A DNA stretch of 64,000 nucleotides from Mayamaea pseudoterrestris. Lineage: Eukaryota > Bacillariophyta > Bacillariophyceae > Sellaphorales > Sellaphoraceae. Under the pieces are notes generated by a model. The model ran no database searches. It saw nothing but the letters and a program-made list of their open reading frames with translations, and was not told where the DNA came from. The first letter of the stretch is position 1. Each line of letters starts with the position of its first letter. The translations under genes and the position numbers were made by a program. The stretch spans positions 992,001-1,056,000 of the forward strand of contig BROI01000004.1 of assembly GCA_027923505.1 (NCBI GenBank), written 5' to 3'. Below, piece after piece: positions 1-9,487 of this stretch.

Positions 1-1548
1 CTCGATGATTGCGTCCAATTCTTCCTTGCGCGTTGCCTCATCAATAGGATACAATGGAAAGGAGGCTCCAGTTGTAAGAGTTTGGCGAACACGAAGCCAG
101 CGCGGGTGGCCGTGAAAGAGCGGATCGAGGAGCTCAATCGGGCGGAAATTGGAGCCAGGGCAAGTCGGCAAATCCTTGTTGGAGAAGAGCAAATGGCGCA
201 AGTCCATGTTATTGGCGGAAAGGACGGCCAAGTTATGGTTAGCAGCATCGTCCGTTAACTCAAAGCGAAAGAATGACGGAATCAAAGGAGGAGGCGACCA
301 TTGAAGAGCGCGTTGAAGGGATTGAAACCAAGACGACTCGACGGCTGGCCAAGGAGCTGGAGCGTAATCGAGGCCAGGATCCATTACTTCAAATGGAATG
401 GAGAGCTCATCGGTTGGTGTAGCGTCGAGGTGAAAGGCGATGGAGGATGGTGGGTTGGCGATGGTGATGGCGTCGTAAAGGGTAGGTTGCTCGACTGACG
501 GAGGGACAGACGGAGCTGTAGAAGAAGAAGGAGGAATTGAATCTGAAGATGGTTGGCAGTGGAGCGCTTGAAAAGTGTTCCAGAAGAGGGATGGAGGCTT
601 GGAAGAAGGACTGGATAAAGGATGCTCTGGCGACGCCAGAGGCAACTTACTCAAATCGTTGTCAATCTTGTCTTGACTCAAATGGAGAGACATTGGATGA
701 CGGTAATTGGAGCGTGAACGGGGAGGATCCCCTTCCGTTGGATCCAGTATGGGTTTCTCAGGTGGCGCTGATGGAGGAACGAGGCGTTCCCACAAAGGCG
801 TTCCTCGTGGCTTGAAAGACTGAAGTAACAAGGAGCCACGTGGCTGCGAAGAAGAAGGAGGAGAGCCTCCAAAGGGTAGAGGAGAGCCTCTGCGGCCAGT
901 TAGAGAGCCAACTGGATTTGGGAGTAAATTCCCGGAAGGAAGAGGAGAGCCTCTTGAACCAAGCAGAGAGCTACCTGGGGTTGGAGGAGAGCCTCCGGGG
1001 TTGAGCAGAGAGCCGCTCGATGGAGGAGAGCCTCCGGATCCAAGTGGAGAGCCACTTGGTAATGGAGGAGAGCCTCCTAGTTGATTTAAAATCGCTCCAC
1101 GTGGAAGACGGCGAGTTGGAACATAAAGAGGCTCCAAAGGCGCAGTGTCGCTCTCAGGGATTGGGGATCCCGTCATGACGCGAAAACTGGCTTTGGAGCG
1201 CCCTCCAGTGCTCCGTCTGCTATCTCCAGTGAAAGAAGAAACCTCCGCAGGACACGCGAGTGTTGTGTCGGTTGCCATTATAGATGTTAATGGCGAGTTG
1301 CGGGGACGGTTTGTAGTTGATGATGTGCTGCGCACCGATGTCGCTAGAGAAGTCGTTGCGGTTTCGAGTTGTTGGCGAAAGACTTGCAATTGATTATGAA
1401 GAGGCGCAAGATCGAGGTTTGTAGGAGTCACTAGCCTACTCGTAGCGTTTAAAGAAGCATTGGAACTGGACGCTACTAAGTTAGACGAGTCATAACTAGT
1501 AGGAGGTCCTCCAACGTGGATTCCCGCCGGCCACGTGGAGGAGGCGAC
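1..1548 (-). CDS. retroelement pol-like polyprotein, N-terminal part (runs off left edge)
   Basis: The minus strand is open without a stop from 1548 to base 1, in the same frame as the gag ORF that ends at the TGA at 1549-1551. The first half is a low-complexity Ser/Pro/Gly linker containing heptapeptide repeats of the type x-G-S-P-L-x-x. The second half is globular and ends with a stretch around residues 'RPIELLDPLFHGHPRW'. That part resembles, from memory, the region just before the reverse transcriptase in retroelement-like proteins common in diatom genomes. The reverse transcriptase itself would lie left of the window, so the family is an inference. There is no ATG-initiated start needed: expression would be by readthrough of the TGA or by other recoding, unless the copy is dead. 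Confidence 0.55.
857..1077 (-). repeat. 21-nt tandem repeat whose units each form a hairpin with a four-base CTCT loop
   Basis: On the plus strand AGAG loops sit at 862, 883, 904, 946, 967, 988, 1009, 1027, 1048 and 1069, i.e. every 21 nt (one gap is 42, one 18). Each is flanked by complementary arms: GGAGG/CCTCC (857, 983, 1022, 1064), AGAGG/CCTCT (878), AAGAGG/CCTCTT (940), CCAAGTGG/CCACTTGG (1040, perfect 8 bp). Imperfect arms: CCAGTTAG/CCAACTGG (896), GAGCAG/CCGCTC (1003), CCAAGCAG/CTACCTGG (959). The unit at 920-933 is GGGA/TCCC with another loop. The array codes for a Gly-Ser-Pro-rich heptad linker. Perfect palindromes flank it: AGCCACGTGGCT (834-845) and TCCACGTGGA (1096-1105). Confidence 0.85.
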
Positions 1549-2805
1549 TCAGGCGCCGCCAGCTGCCTCCTTTTGAATCTTGACAAACGCCTTGAGCTCA
1601 ATCATCTTAGCTCCATTAAGGTTGACATGCGCGCGGTTGCACTTCTTGATCGTGCACTTGTTCAAGCAATAGAACTTGAGGCAGAGAGCGACCTGCTTGC
1701 CTTTGATGGAAACCTTGGGGACCTTGGTCCAGCAATCGGGCGGAAACACCACGTTGTAATCCTTGGAGATGGTCAAAGCAGGATCAGGATTTGGATTAGT
1801 TCCACCAGCTTTAGAAGCAAAAGAAGAAGAACCACCATTGCCGCCGCCATTGCCGCCGCCGCCGTTGCCGCCGCCATCGCCAGAATGATGGTGCTTGGGT
1901 GAAGGACCGTCGTTGCCGCCGCCATACTTGCGCTTGGATGGAAGACGAGAAACCAAACAATGAGGAATGGCTGTTTGAATACCAGCTTCAGAATCAATTG
2001 AATCCAGAAAATCGCCCAGTTTGTTGGCGTAACGGAGGGACAACGACGTGCTGTCTCGGCACGCCGTCATGTGACGGTTAATAAGCGCATCAATGGCGTT
2101 GCTCAAGTGAGCCAAGTAGTCTTGATCTGTTACCATAAAAGCCATGATTTGCTTAGTGCGCTGCTTGATCTCGTAGGCCAAGTAGCGAAGACGGTGACTA
2201 AAGTAGCAGGCGTTGTCGTCGTCCCCGTCATATCCGCCCAAAACGTCGAAGAGCATTGCCATATCATAGAGACTGGTGGAGAGCGCATCAACGGAGGAAG
2301 GAAAATCAAGCTTGAGGGTACAGGCCTTCTTGTATGTATCATCGCTGATGTTGGTGTCAGCAAGTTTCATGTCGAGAATCATGCTTTCGTCCGTGTTGTA
2401 AATCTCCGCAGTCGCGGCAAAAGCCATTACCGAGACTCGCACGCCTTCACCACGAATCTTGCTTGTAAAGTCGCCAAGGTGAATATGCATCGCCAATGAT
2501 TTGGGAATGCTGTAAGTGGAGCCGCGGCTGTCGAAAGCAGCCTGCAGGATCTTGTGCGCCATATCCTTCTTGTCGCCGTAAAGCTTGAGCATGAACCGTG
2601 ATGGCTGCGAGGGAACGTTTCCATCATTATCAGTCGCCAAACGGAGAAGCATCCGTTGAGTTTCCTCCAAGAGCTTGTGAAAACCCACGCGTGAAGTCTC
2701 CTCCGAGTGCTTGTGAAGTGCTTCGATAAAGGCCTTGCTTTGCTCAGACGAATGAGCCGACGTCGTTTGAATCGTCTGCAAAAGCTCCTGGAGTACATTC
2801 GTCAT
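1549..2805 (-). CDS. retroelement gag-like ORF2 with CCCH zinc knuckle
   Basis: 418 residues from an ATG at 2805. The N-terminal 260 residues are helical and without recognised motif. A Gly/Asn-rich linker follows around 295-330, then a C-terminal cysteine cluster of the form C-x4-C-x3-C-x4-C-x3-H near residues 378-394. Similar knuckles occur in the gag part of retroelements that I recall from diatom genomes, which suggests nucleic-acid binding. The frame is open further 5' to about 2925, reading a Pro/Ser/Thr-rich stretch, so the true protein may start inside the upstream ORF. It ends at an in-frame TGA (1549-1551) after which the same frame continues into pol. Confidence 0.6.
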   Translation of the reverse strand: MTNVLQELLQTIQTTSAHSSEQSKAFIEALHKHSEETSRVGFHKLLEETQRMLLRLATDNDGNVPSQPSRFMLKLYGDKKDMAHKILQAAFDSRGSTYSIPKSLAMHIHLGDFTSKIRGEGVRVSVMAFAATAEIYNTDESMILDMKLADTNISDDTYKKACTLKLDFPSSVDALSTSLYDMAMLFDVLGGYDGDDDNACYFSHRLRYLAYEIKQRTKQIMAFMVTDQDYLAHLSNAIDALINRHMTACRDSTSLSLRYANKLGDFLDSIDSEAGIQTAIPHCLVSRLPSKRKYGGGNDGPSPKHHHSGDGGGNGGGGNGGGNGGSSSFASKAGGTNPNPDPALTISKDYNVVFPPDCWTKVPKVSIKGKQVALCLKFYCLNKCTIKKCNRAHVNLNGAKMIELKAFVKIQKEAAGGA

Positions 2806-3695
2806 AAGCGGGGGAACCCCGTCGGGAGTGGGACTGCCGGACGGCGTGGAAACTGTAGGAGACGAGGACGGCGGCGATACTGTCGTACTGAGCTGGGTAG
2901 GGTTAACTCTTGACTGATGATCGACTCAAAATCCATGAGCGTTTCCTTGGGAACGTCTTCCTTGACCAAGACGACTGGAACGTCTGGAAAGGATTGAATA
3001 AACTTCTGAACGGCAGAAGACGCTGGATCTCCTGTGGTCGCGAGGATCCAAAGGAATTGGACGAGCTGGAAGCTGGCCGCCTTGATATCTTGACAGGGGA
3101 TATTGCTTCCGTATTGAACGTCCCAAGTACTCAAGGCGCGCATGATGCTAAAGAGCATGTCCTTGATGTTTCGTCCTGGCGCAAACTTGTCAATAATCGC
3201 AAAGGCAAAGGGAGGAATTGGAATCAACGCTGACATTTTCAAGAACGTTTTGTCGTCCGCTTGCAATCCAAGGATCTTGGAGACATCCTCCGCCTCCAGA
3301 ACGTCGTCGTCGAATAGAGACTCAAAGGTAGGCGTATTGATGGGATCGCCAGGATCAGTAATCATCCGAAGGCAGCTTGCGTTGAGCTCCGATACCAAGA
3401 GCGAGTCGGAGCTCCCCTGCAACATGAAAACGCTCGACGCCGCGCTTGGATCGCCTTGATACTGAAGAGGAATGAGCAGGTGATGGTAAAGATGAACGTT
3501 GACTCGTCCTCCAGTTACTCCCGCTAGTAACCAAGGAGAGAAAGGCGTATCGCTCAACGTCTGCAAACGCTCCGGAATGGATCCATTTGAAAAGATCTTG
3601 GCATTGAACGAGAGACGCTGGTAGCATTTCGGCGTAAAGATGCGCTCACGGCGATCAGGCGAATAGAAGCTGTTCCAAGTATTGAAGGATGACAT
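2802..3695 (-). CDS. retroelement gag-like ORF1
   Basis: 297 residues from an ATG at 3695. No motif is recognised; composition is that of a folded capsid-like protein up to about residue 258. The last 38 residues turn abruptly into an Arg/Pro-rich sequence, whereas the other frame over the same bases (about 2925-2806) reads as a natural Pro/Ser/Thr linker running into ORF2. The ORF1 stop overlaps the ORF2 start as ATGA (2805-2802). Moving from ORF1 to ORF2 needs a -1 shift. It is therefore either a gag gene with a frameshift mutation, a -1 recoding site, or a termination-reinitiation pair. No slippery heptamer is visible in the overlap. Confidence 0.5.
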   Translation of the reverse strand: MSSFNTWNSFYSPDRRERIFTPKCYQRLSFNAKIFSNGSIPERLQTLSDTPFSPWLLAGVTGGRVNVHLYHHLLIPLQYQGDPSAASSVFMLQGSSDSLLVSELNASCLRMITDPGDPINTPTFESLFDDDVLEAEDVSKILGLQADDKTFLKMSALIPIPPFAFAIIDKFAPGRNIKDMLFSIMRALSTWDVQYGSNIPCQDIKAASFQLVQFLWILATTGDPASSAVQKFIQSFPDVPVVLVKEDVPKETLMDFESIISQELTLPSSVRQYRRRPRLLQFPRRPAVPLPTGFPRL

Positions 3696-3965
3696 TATCT
3701 TGATTAGTAAAGAAACTTTAATCTATCTTACAGTCCTCGAACAAGAGCTTCGAGGCAAACAGACCAAAAGAATGACAAGCAAGCAAAGATTGCGAAGCAA
3801 TCCTTGGAGAGGACCCATGACCTCGAGGAGAATCAAAGGAAAGAGCTAATAAATCTAGTCGCTGAAAATGACCGGCGATGGAAGCACTTGTGATCGCTTC
3901 TTCCTGTCGAACACACTGCAACGACTTCCTAATGCGCCAATGTCTGTCGATCAAAATGAAAGTAA

Positions 3966-4790
3966 ATGAAGCCTGGCGAGTATTTTCTCAATTGCATGTT
4001 TCAAGCGGAAGCACACTTGATGCAAACGTCTCCTCACAGCGAATGGAAGATTGGCATTGAAAGAATGCGTCAAAAGCTGCTGCAGCAATCACAATCTAGT
4101 CATCAAAGTGCCAATTGCGTTGACGACGAGATTATGCGGGAGCTTGATCGCGAGCTGGTGACTAGTTATCATGATTCGCTGGAAACCAACAAATTGACTG
4201 TCAAGGAACTGGAGCGAGAGGAGAAACGACTGCATCGTTTAAAATACCAACTGCAGGAACTCACAGAGCTCAAGGAGCAGCTGGAAGCGGCGCGTGTCGA
4301 GCAGGAGGAAGCAAAGTTCAAAGAGCCCCTCATTGACGATCCAAACGCGCATGCTATCGAACACGAACAACTCCGAAATGAGCTGATTCACATCTGCAGT
4401 GTCATTGACAAGCACCAGCTCAATCCTCCACCTCCAGCTCCAACATTCAACGAACGGTTGCTGCGACAACATCTCGACTCTCCCGAGCATGATGCATTTT
4501 CGCCTAGCATTGTGCCGTTCCACGAGTTGGTATTGGAGTTGATTCATCGAGTAACGACTCACGACAAGGAGGAGGATCAGTATCTGCAGGTTCGTTTACT
4601 GCCGGTAGACATTGATGGCTCGAGCAACCTGGCGAATGATTCTGCCGATTCTAATGCAAATAGTGACATTACCGATGGACCTTGGCATCATCCGCGCCAC
4701 GTTGAATTTCTTCTCGACTTATGCATGGCGGAAGCTTTTGAGGACAATGCAAGTTTGGTGCGACTGCTGCCCGAGTATCGAGACTTGTGA
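3966..4790 (+). CDS. hypothetical coiled-coil protein
   Basis: 274 residues, ATG at 3966. Residues about 30-125 are charged and heptad-like (many E, K, L, Q), predicting a long coiled coil. A short proline cluster at about 156-162 separates it from a second, mixed helical region. I do not recognise a family; coiled-coil kinetochore or trafficking subunits are possible but unsupported. It ends convergently with the zinc-finger gene on the other strand (128 nt between stops). An upstream ATG at 3878 is in another frame. The retroelement lies just upstream, so a missing 5' exon cannot be excluded. Confidence 0.6.
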   Translation: MKPGEYFLNCMFQAEAHLMQTSPHSEWKIGIERMRQKLLQQSQSSHQSANCVDDEIMRELDRELVTSYHDSLETNKLTVKELEREEKRLHRLKYQLQELTELKEQLEAARVEQEEAKFKEPLIDDPNAHAIEHEQLRNELIHICSVIDKHQLNPPPPAPTFNERLLRQHLDSPEHDAFSPSIVPFHELVLELIHRVTTHDKEEDQYLQVRLLPVDIDGSSNLANDSADSNANSDITDGPWHHPRHVEFLLDLCMAEAFEDNASLVRLLPEYRDL

Positions 4791-4918
4791 GTGGAATGCG
4801 AGGTGCTGTAAAAAACTTATTGTGCTTTGGTGCGGCTAAATATTCAGAGACCACTATACTCTCATCAAAAAGGTTATGAGTAGAACATAATTCGAATGCC
4901 CATACATCATTCTTATTC

Positions 4919-7822
4919 TTAATCCCACGCCATTGGTACGATTTGAGCTTCGCGCTCTGCGGATTCGATTGACGCAAACCTCATCTCATCCAACTGCGCA
5001 ACGCTCAATGTTTGCGACAAGCGTCTACGAGTATCCTCCAGCAGTTCACTCAGCTCTGCCACTCGATGTCCCTGTGCTAGCAGACAATCGTACTCGCGTC
5101 CAGGAACGACGCTCGTCAATAGCGCAGGATCACTCATTTCTTCCGCTTGCTCCAAAAGTCCCAGCTTCTCGAGTTTACGTTTCTCAGCTCGTTTTCGACG
5201 ATGGTGAATGTAGTTGATGCACTCGCTACACATGAAATCAGTGTCCGGCTCCTGTACAATGTAGCGGGAGAGCATACATTCCCAATGGACACTGCGAGCG
5301 CAAAATTGACATTCCATCAAGGGAGCAACTTCGGCGTTGTACTTACAAAGATAGCAACTCGTATGGTGTTCTTGATCTGGCTTATTGCGCTTCATGCTTG
5401 GGTATCTTCCTGCGTCGACTTCCACGGCGAGTACGCCAGTGTCAATTGAAAGCAAACGATGATTGTGGGGCGCTTGGATTGCCTTGAGAGACCCGGCTGG
5501 CTTTGCCTTAGACACTCGTAGAAACTCATCATATCCAGTCTTTGCAGGGACATTCGATGTCTCACGGACGCTGTCTGCTTCCTTTTTACGACCTCTCTTG
5601 CGCCGCTTTACTTTCTCTTTCTTAAATTTGAGTGACTTGAAAACACATTCATATATGGACCCAAGCTGCTTTGCTTGTTCGAACATCAGCTGCTTCTCCA
5701 AATCAGCCAAAACAAGCCTCGGGTTCATTGCTTCTTCCGGTGTCGGCTTCCGCAAATTTGATTTTGGACGTCTTGCCCCTACAGGTGGTACATCACTTGA
5801 GAGAACTACAGTAGCCATCACATCATCATCTGCATCTTCATCGACATCTGTGATTTGCTCGGTTTTGCGAGGCTTGGTGCGTTTTTTGAACGCGCTAATA
5901 GTGCTCTGCTTGACCGGTACAGCTGAGCGCGCCAAAAAGCGAAAGCCCAAGGCCATATATACTTGCGGATATACCGATACATTGGTGATCAACTTCTCCT
6001 TCTTGCGTGTAAAAATTCGCGTTGGCGCAGGTGCGTCACGCAGCATTGAACCGAAAGCGCGCATCTTAGGAAAAGCTAATGCTTGCTTGGCTGTTCGATG
6101 ACCAACCGAACCGGACTCCTCGTCAGAATCAGTGCACATTTGCGAATCGACAAGAGACTCCATGGTATGCTTAAATGATTCCGCGGCATTCCTAGATTTA
6201 ATTATGCACACTTCCGACTGCAAATGATACTTAGCTCCAGGTTTAGAGGCAAACTCTTGACCGCAATGATGGCAGCAAAACAAAGATTGATGCTCATTGA
6301 ATGGAGTGTTTAGCAAACGCCGCTGCAGAAACATTTTGCATCCAACGTTTCCCGACGGATGCACGTGGATTGGATCCTCGTCATCGTCGCCATGAAAACG
6401 AGTGCGATTGTCTGGAATGACGACGCACTCGACAATGCGATCTGGGAAGCTGCCCTCCGGCTCTGAAGGATTTGGTGGACGTGAAGGAGCAACCATCGCC
6501 GATGGGTAATCACCACTATTTTTGAAAATCATCGGATGTTTTACTCCAATGCTGGTCTCGAACACAGATTCCTGAGTCACTTCTCGAGCTGTGTACAATT
6601 CTGTCAACTTCGCTCGCTTTGCCAAATGCTGGATCGTATTCGCTAACTTTAAATTCTGCAAACGCTTTTCATACTGGGCTCGAGCATTCGAAAATTTCTT
6701 GGACTCCTGCTTGTAGTCTTTGCTGTAGACAGCAGTCGGAACAGCTCGATTGTCAGCCACCACCTTGACAACTCCGTACTTGGTGACAAATAAGAGACCA
6801 GGCTGCAGGGTTGAAAGGGGAATATTGTTGGCGTTGCTTGCAGCTTTGCGCGCAGTAGATGTGCACACGTTCTTTTCGACATGATACTTGCACCCCAGCG
6901 TGCTTGTAAAGACTCGCTTGCACTTTGGACATGTGCGAGAACTTAGATTGCCGCGAATTCTTCTATAGTCCGATTTGCTGCTGCTGTCATTGCTAGCAAG
7001 TTCGGACGCCTTGCGCTTGCCCTTGCGAACAGGCCCACCTGGTCGCAGCTCTTGGCGACAAACAAAATTGTTAACGTGATATAGATATCCAGTGGCAACC
7101 TTGAAGGATTTGGAGCAATGGGGACATTTCAAATCGTCTGGGAGATTAATCTGTGACGAAACTTTGGCGGGGGCACGTCTGCGCTTGCCCGTGGACGGGA
7201 GCGAATCAGAAGCGTCGTCTCCATCGGCGTCATCAGTATTGCTCGCCCCATCTACCTCCTTCTCGTTTAATCTATCTTCGTCGTCATCGTCATCATCTCC
7301 AGCCTCGTTATCACTAATGGAATCACTTGTTTCATCCTCGCGATATGTCCTGACAATTTTGGTTCGCTTCCTAACCACCGCACGAGCACGAGTCTTGCGC
7401 GCGGGTCGCTTACGATTGTTTTCGTCGTGACTTTCTTCGTCGCTGGAGCTCTCATTGTCTAGATCTCCCGCTTGTTGCTCGTCATTGCTCTCTCCGTCCC
7501 TGTCCTCATCGTCGCTTTCTAGTTGCTGCTTTGCAGGAACCTTTCGTTGCTTTGTCAAGGACGCTGCTTTTGGTTTCAATTCGGCCCGACAAACAAAATT
7601 GGAAACATGATAGTTAAGACCATGCTCCTGCTTGAACGTTTTGCTACAGTGCGGACAAGCAAACGCAACGTTGGCAGATGGAGCTGCGGCGCCAGAAACG
7701 TGTGAATTATCATCATCATCGGTATCCTCATGGCTGCTTGCTGCTGCAGCTCCTCCTCGACGAGGGCGGTTAGAAGAGCTAGTTAAAAGCTCATAGTTGT
7801 TGCTTTGTCTCCTACGAGGCAT
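4919..7822 (-). CDS. C2HC zinc-finger and PHD-like finger nuclear protein
   Basis: 967 residues, ATG at 7822. Four related fingers of the form C-x2-C-x12-H-x5-C lie near residues 56-78, 233-255, 298-320 and about 517-540. The fourth Zn ligand is Cys rather than the usual His in the clear cases. Between them are long acidic and basic low-complexity tracts (poly-Asp near 170-185, Lys/Arg-rich patches that look like nuclear localisation signals). A Cys/His cluster near 822-867 (CYLC ... C-x2-C ... H-x2-C ... C-x2-C) is PHD/zf-HC5HC2-like and suggests histone or protein binding. A coiled region follows. Probable chromatin or transcription factor; target unknown. No intron is needed. Confidence 0.8.
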   Translation of the reverse strand: MPRRRQSNNYELLTSSSNRPRRGGAAAASSHEDTDDDDNSHVSGAAAPSANVAFACPHCSKTFKQEHGLNYHVSNFVCRAELKPKAASLTKQRKVPAKQQLESDDEDRDGESNDEQQAGDLDNESSSDEESHDENNRKRPARKTRARAVVRKRTKIVRTYREDETSDSISDNEAGDDDDDDEDRLNEKEVDGASNTDDADGDDASDSLPSTGKRRRAPAKVSSQINLPDDLKCPHCSKSFKVATGYLYHVNNFVCRQELRPGGPVRKGKRKASELASNDSSSKSDYRRIRGNLSSRTCPKCKRVFTSTLGCKYHVEKNVCTSTARKAASNANNIPLSTLQPGLLFVTKYGVVKVVADNRAVPTAVYSKDYKQESKKFSNARAQYEKRLQNLKLANTIQHLAKRAKLTELYTAREVTQESVFETSIGVKHPMIFKNSGDYPSAMVAPSRPPNPSEPEGSFPDRIVECVVIPDNRTRFHGDDDEDPIHVHPSGNVGCKMFLQRRLLNTPFNEHQSLFCCHHCGQEFASKPGAKYHLQSEVCIIKSRNAAESFKHTMESLVDSQMCTDSDEESGSVGHRTAKQALAFPKMRAFGSMLRDAPAPTRIFTRKKEKLITNVSVYPQVYMALGFRFLARSAVPVKQSTISAFKKRTKPRKTEQITDVDEDADDDVMATVVLSSDVPPVGARRPKSNLRKPTPEEAMNPRLVLADLEKQLMFEQAKQLGSIYECVFKSLKFKKEKVKRRKRGRKKEADSVRETSNVPAKTGYDEFLRVSKAKPAGSLKAIQAPHNHRLLSIDTGVLAVEVDAGRYPSMKRNKPDQEHHTSCYLCKYNAEVAPLMECQFCARSVHWECMLSRYIVQEPDTDFMCSECINYIHHRRKRAEKRKLEKLGLLEQAEEMSDPALLTSVVPGREYDCLLAQGHRVAELSELLEDTRRRLSQTLSVAQLDEMRFASIESAEREAQIVPMAWD

Positions 7823-8142
7823 GCTGTTACAGAAATGCTTAAAGTACGGACGTTGCTTGAGTTTTTGCGGCCATGGTCGCGAGCGTTCGCGAGCCTAGAT
7901 GAGAACCGGTGCGATGGGTCTTGCATTCATGTCGCAGACGTGACGTTCAGTCCCGGTTGAAGCTTCGATGATCCACAACTTTTGCACGTTTTTCTCCTCC
8001 TTCACTTGGACCATCGCGACGACGTTTCTCTTGTCCTCTCCAGTTGCTTCGTATTTGGGAATAGAATCACTCATAGCTTACGTGGACGGTTTGCTGATCC
8101 GATCCAATTTTATTCTCATAGTTTCCGTCTTGCAATCGCAGT
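7823..8142. promoter_or_regulatory. 320-nt divergent intergenic region
   Basis: It separates the zinc-finger gene (minus) from the coproporphyrinogen oxidase gene (plus) and must hold both promoters. Visible elements are a TCGCGA repeat separated by three bases (about 7879-7894) and a CRE-like TGACGT at 7941-7946. The assignment of the latter to bZIP binding is only a sequence resemblance. No TATA box is obvious. Confidence 0.35.
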
Positions 8143-9386
8143 ATGAGATTCTTCCTTGCCGCCATTGCCGTGGCATCAACATCATGCTCGGCCTTTGCGC
8201 CCCGATCTCGATTTGGCATTCGAGGAGGAGAACTGTAAGTGCAAGTAAATAGCAGCGAGTAAGACGTCTGGATAGATACCTTGTATTTTATTTGATACAG
8301 TCTGTCTCACAATCCTTTCGCATTTACCCTGACAGTTTCTCCACCACGGAAGCCAAGACGGAAGCTTCGACGGACAAGCCACCCGTACACCTTGGATGGA
8401 CCGTCGACAAGATTGACTCGGTTCCCGAAACACTCGTCAAACCAGGTGATGGCCCCGAGGGAAACTATCCCATGCGCAGCAAGATGGAAAAGATGCTTCG
8501 CCAGGGGCAAATCGCCATTACCAAGGCCATTCAGGAGATTGATGGAGGGGCAGAGTTCCAGGAGGATTGCTGGACACGCCCATCGGGTGGCGGTGGCATG
8601 TCGCGCGTCCTCAAGGACGGCAAGGTTTGGGAAAAGGCTGGTGTCAACTTGTCGGTTGTATATGGAAGCATGCCTCCCGAAGCGTTGCAGGCAGCGACGG
8701 AGCGAGGCGTGAATCGCGCCAAGGGCATGGCACCAGGCGAAAAGGTTCCATTCTTTGCGTGCGGCCTATCTTGCGTCATGCATCCCAAGAATCCATTCTG
8801 CCCGACAATGCATTTTAACTACCGCTACTTTGAGACGGATGGTGGCGTTTGGTGGTTTGGAGGAGGAACTGATATTACGCCAGCCTATGTCAATGAAGAA
8901 GACATGAAGCATTTTCATGGAACATACAAGGAAGTTTGTGACAAGCACGATTCCAAATTCTACCCAGAGTTCAAGGCCTGGGCCGATCGCTACTTCGCCA
9001 TTACGCACCGCAACGAGACTCGTGGACTTGGTGGAATCTTTTTTGACGATTTGAACGACCGTGATCCGGAAAAGATCTTTGCCTTTGCCGAAGAGGCATT
9101 GAATTCGGTCGTTCCAGCATATGGTCCAATTATTCAAAAGCACATGAATGACCCATTCACTGAGCAGCAGAAGCAATGGCAATTGATGCGACGGGGTCGC
9201 TACGTAGAATTCAACCTAGTCTACGACCGAGGAACCATTTTTGGACTCAAGACTGGCGGCCGCATCGAATCCATTCTAATGAGCTTGCCGGAAACGGCCC
9301 GATGGGAGTACGACTTTCACCCAGAACCAGGTTCACCGGAAGCCGACTTGATTGATGCATGCAGGCACCCTCGCGAATGGGTATAG
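8143..9386 (+). CDS. hemF/CPX: coproporphyrinogen III oxidase, aerobic, plastid-targeted (two exons)
   Basis: Oxidatively decarboxylates coproporphyrinogen III to protoporphyrinogen IX in haem and chlorophyll synthesis. Model: exons 8143-8234 and 8336-9386, 380 residues. The intron (101 nt) starts GTAAGT and ends ACAG; of two possible AGs only 8335 keeps the frame. Exon 1 encodes a signal peptide beginning [12 protein letters not shown] and the plastid motif SAFAP, so entry via ER into the plastid is expected. The mature part has the family signature around '[15 protein letters not shown]' followed by LGGIFFDD, and the conserved [14 protein letters not shown] block near the C-terminus. Length and motif spacing are normal, so the enzyme should be active. 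A start inside the intron (TTG 8292) was rejected. Confidence 0.93.
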
Positions 9387-9487
9387 ATTCATTTAACACC
9401 TTTACAGAAGTTGTATAAAACATTCTTATACTGTAAGCATGTTTACTAGCTAATTCTATGGCACAATCTATGTCTATATCAATTTTT

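Noticed and set aside
2806-2925. Slippery heptamer for -1 frameshifting between gag ORFs
   Set aside because: Checked codon by codon in the overlap; none has the X-XXY-YYZ form.
8292-8335. Coproporphyrinogen oxidase start inside the frame at 8292
   Set aside because: The codon is TTG and lies in the intron; the ATG at 8143 with splicing gives a proper plastid leader.
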